43,754 nucleotides of DNA from Exiguobacterium qingdaonense (GTDB taxonomy: Bacteria; Bacillota; Bacilli; Exiguobacteriales; Exiguobacteriaceae). The DNA lies in NCBI RefSeq assembly GCF_018617855.1, contig NZ_JACSKY010000014.1, forward strand, positions 1 through 43,754, read 5' to 3'. The notes under the pieces were generated by a model. The model saw only the letters and a program-made list of their open reading frames with translations, was not told the DNA's origin and ran no database searches. Position numbers and translations under genes: made by a program. Shown one piece after another: positions 42,221 to 43,754 of the stretch. Numbering within the stretch: position 1 is the first letter of the stretch; the number at the start of each line of letters is the position of its first letter.

Positions 42221-43636
42221 TTAAAACTCCTCTACAATAACATCAATTTGCTCTATCATAACATGCTTACTAGCCTGAAGTTTTCTTCCTAAAGAAATCC
42301 ACTCCCGGAGCACGCGAATTTTTTCTTTTGTAATGCGCTCTCCTTTCAAAATCCATGGAATACCTGGTGGATAAGGAATCACCGTCTCCGCTGAAATCGA
42401 TCCGATGGACTGCTCGAAAAGAACACGCTGTACGCGCATGTCGGTGACAGTGCACAGTTCAGATATGGGTTCTGTTTGTGGAAATGGGAAAATCGTTTCA
42501 TCGTCTTCAATGATCGGCACATGCGTAGATGCCTTTTTAATCAGTTTAATCCAATGCTCAATTTCCTGTTTCTTTATTTCCCTTAATGGCAGGCAGAGTA
42601 ACACATGATCGACTGCTGCTAACTCGATGTCTATACCGATTGAGGCGAGATGTTGACTAAAGATTAAGCCATTCTTCGGATAAGTCAGAATCGTTACTTT
42701 CGTAAAGTCATCCCCGACCTTCACAACAAAGCCGGCACGCTTCAAATCAAGAACGAAATGTGCATGACTTTTTTGAATAGCGGACCACACTTCATCCGTT
42801 AAGCTTTCTAGATAAGAACGAGCATAATCTAGTGAAGCCATAATCAGGTAAGAAGGGCTCGAGGTCTGAAAAGATGACAACGCATGATTTAAACGAGTTT
42901 CATTGATGTCCTCTTTATAGTGAATCCATGCTCCCATCGTTAAGGCAGGTAACGTTTTGTGAGCGGATTGTACAACTGCACTCGCTCCTTCAAAAATTGC
43001 GGAACGACGCGGTAACTGAGGGTGAATCAAATGAGCACCATGAGCTTCATCAACGAGTAACGGAATCTCTAGAGGAGAAAGATATTCTGAAATCGTACGG
43101 ATGTCTGCCATGTCCCCATAATACGTAGGGGACGTCAACATAACCGCTTTTCCTCCAGGATATGATTGAATGGCCTGCTCAATCGTTTTTTGTGTGACGA
43201 CCGTTGGAATGCCCGTTCCACGTTCGATGGTGGGTGTTAATAGAATCGGTTTTAATCCTAACCATTCAATCGCATTCCAAACAGATTTATGTGAATTCCG
43301 TTGAACATAAACGCGTTCACCACGTTTCACCGTTGCTGCAAGCATACTCCAATTTCCAACGGTCGACCCGTTGACAAGCCACTTACTATTACTCGCATAT
43401 AAGGCACTTAGTGATTGTTCAGCTTGCTCGATGATTCCAGAGGCATCGTGCAAGTCATCTAAATGTGCCAACTCCGTCAAATCGTAAGGCATGACCTTTG
43501 CGAATGCACTAGGTAACGTCTCATCGATTACAGTACCATTATGATGACCGGGCACATGAAAAGAGACGCGATGTTCACGTACATGTTGTTCTAGAACCTC
43601 TAAAAATGTAAAAGGATTTTTTCGAGAAGGAGCCAT
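42221..43636 (-). CDS. yaaO: Orn/Lys/Arg decarboxylase family protein YaaO
   Basis: PLP-dependent fold-type I decarboxylase of 471 aa. Seen: SFHVPGHHNGT, YDLTELAHLDDLHDASG, the PLP-stacking region GSTVGNWSMLAA, the PLP-binding aspartate in LLVDEAHGAHL, and the Schiff-base lysine in SAHKTLPALTMGAWIH. The C-terminal domain has IPYPPGIPWILKGERI. The family includes lysine, ornithine and arginine decarboxylases for polyamine synthesis; the substrate cannot be read from sequence. GGAGG precedes the ATG. It lies directly after an rRNA operon, with no promoter visible between the rRNA terminator and the gene. Confidence 0.93.
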   Translation of the reverse strand: MAPSRKNPFTFLEVLEQHVREHRVSFHVPGHHNGTVIDETLPSAFAKVMPYDLTELAHLDDLHDASGIIEQAEQSLSALYASNSKWLVNGSTVGNWSMLAATVKRGERVYVQRNSHKSVWNAIEWLGLKPILLTPTIERGTGIPTVVTQKTIEQAIQSYPGGKAVMLTSPTYYGDMADIRTISEYLSPLEIPLLVDEAHGAHLIHPQLPRRSAIFEGASAVVQSAHKTLPALTMGAWIHYKEDINETRLNHALSSFQTSSPSYLIMASLDYARSYLESLTDEVWSAIQKSHAHFVLDLKRAGFVVKVGDDFTKVTILTYPKNGLIFSQHLASIGIDIELAAVDHVLLCLPLREIKKQEIEHWIKLIKKASTHVPIIEDDETIFPFPQTEPISELCTVTDMRVQRVLFEQSIGSISAETVIPYPPGIPWILKGERITKEKIRVLREWISLGRKLQASKHVMIEQIDVIVEEF

Positions 43637-43664
43637 CTGTTATTCCTCCTAAATGAGTAACGAT

Positions 43665-43699
43665 TAAAAAAGACGACCAAGCGTATGCTTGATCGTCTT
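43665..43699 (-). terminator. Terminator of the upstream rRNA operon
   Basis: Minus strand AAGACGATCAAGC/GCTTGGTCGTCTT (13 pairs, one G-U) with a 4-base loop, then TTTTTT, 10 bases after the 5S 3' end. Confidence 0.92.
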
Positions 43700-43708
43700 C
43701 TGCGTTGT

Positions 43709-43754
43709 TGCCTGGCAACGTCCTATCCTCACAGGGGGAGATCCCCCAACTACT
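43709..43754 (-). rRNA. rrf: 5S ribosomal RNA, 3' end (partial)
   Basis: Minus strand sequence ending GTTGCCAGGC, preceded by GTGAGGATAGGAC and a GGGGGATCTCCCCC hairpin, is the 3' part of a 5S rRNA. The 5' part lies beyond the window. Terminator and gene order agree with the rrnA-to-yaaO region of B. subtilis, though csfB, xpaC and yaaN are absent. Confidence 0.9.

Overview
The window looks like a chromosomal housekeeping region of a non-sporulating member of the Bacillales. I infer Exiguobacterium or a close relative from the gene order, the protein sequences and the missing sporulation genes; no database search was possible. With one exception (abrB), every gene is on the minus strand. Read right to left, the order is the B. 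subtilis order from yaaO to lysS. The block is bounded by ribosomal RNA operons: the 3' end of a 5S rRNA lies at the right edge, and the promoters and leader of a second rRNA operon lie at the left edge.

Layout in the direction of transcription (right to left): 5S rRNA end and terminator; yaaO-tmk-darA(yaaQ)-holB-ricT(yaaT)-yabA (decarboxylase, dTMP kinase, c-di-AMP receptor, clamp loader, RNA maturation, replication control); trmN6-like yabB-yazA-rsmI; abrB alone on the plus strand, convergent with rsmI and divergent from metG; metG-tatD-yabE-rnmV-ksgA; veg; ispE; purR; spoVG; glmU-prs-pth-mfd-yabM-yabN-rqcP-divIC; yabR; a large YhgE/Pip-like membrane protein; tRNA-Met and tRNA-Glu; tilS-hpt-ftsH; coaX-hslO; cysK; a folate block pabB-pabA-pabC-folP-folB-folK followed by dusB; lysS; rRNA promoters.

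Genes work in recognisable sets: p-aminobenzoate and dihydropteroate synthesis (pabB to folK), rRNA and tRNA modification (ksgA, rsmI, yabB, dusB, tilS), 5S rRNA maturation (rnmV), PRPP and purine supply (prs, hpt, purR), cell-wall precursor synthesis and division (glmU, yabM, divIC), DNA repair and replication (mfd, holB, yabA, tmk).

I did not find a clearly new multi-gene system. The points of most interest are: precise absence of the sporulation genes normally interleaved here, although abrB keeps Spo0A-type boxes in its leader; the 7-mer TGTCGAA recurring in several 5' regions; two nearly identical palindromic operators bracketing the promoter of the Pip-like gene, whose protein holds about 60 glycine heptads; and intrinsic terminators placed just before the ribosome binding site of the next gene with no room for a promoter.
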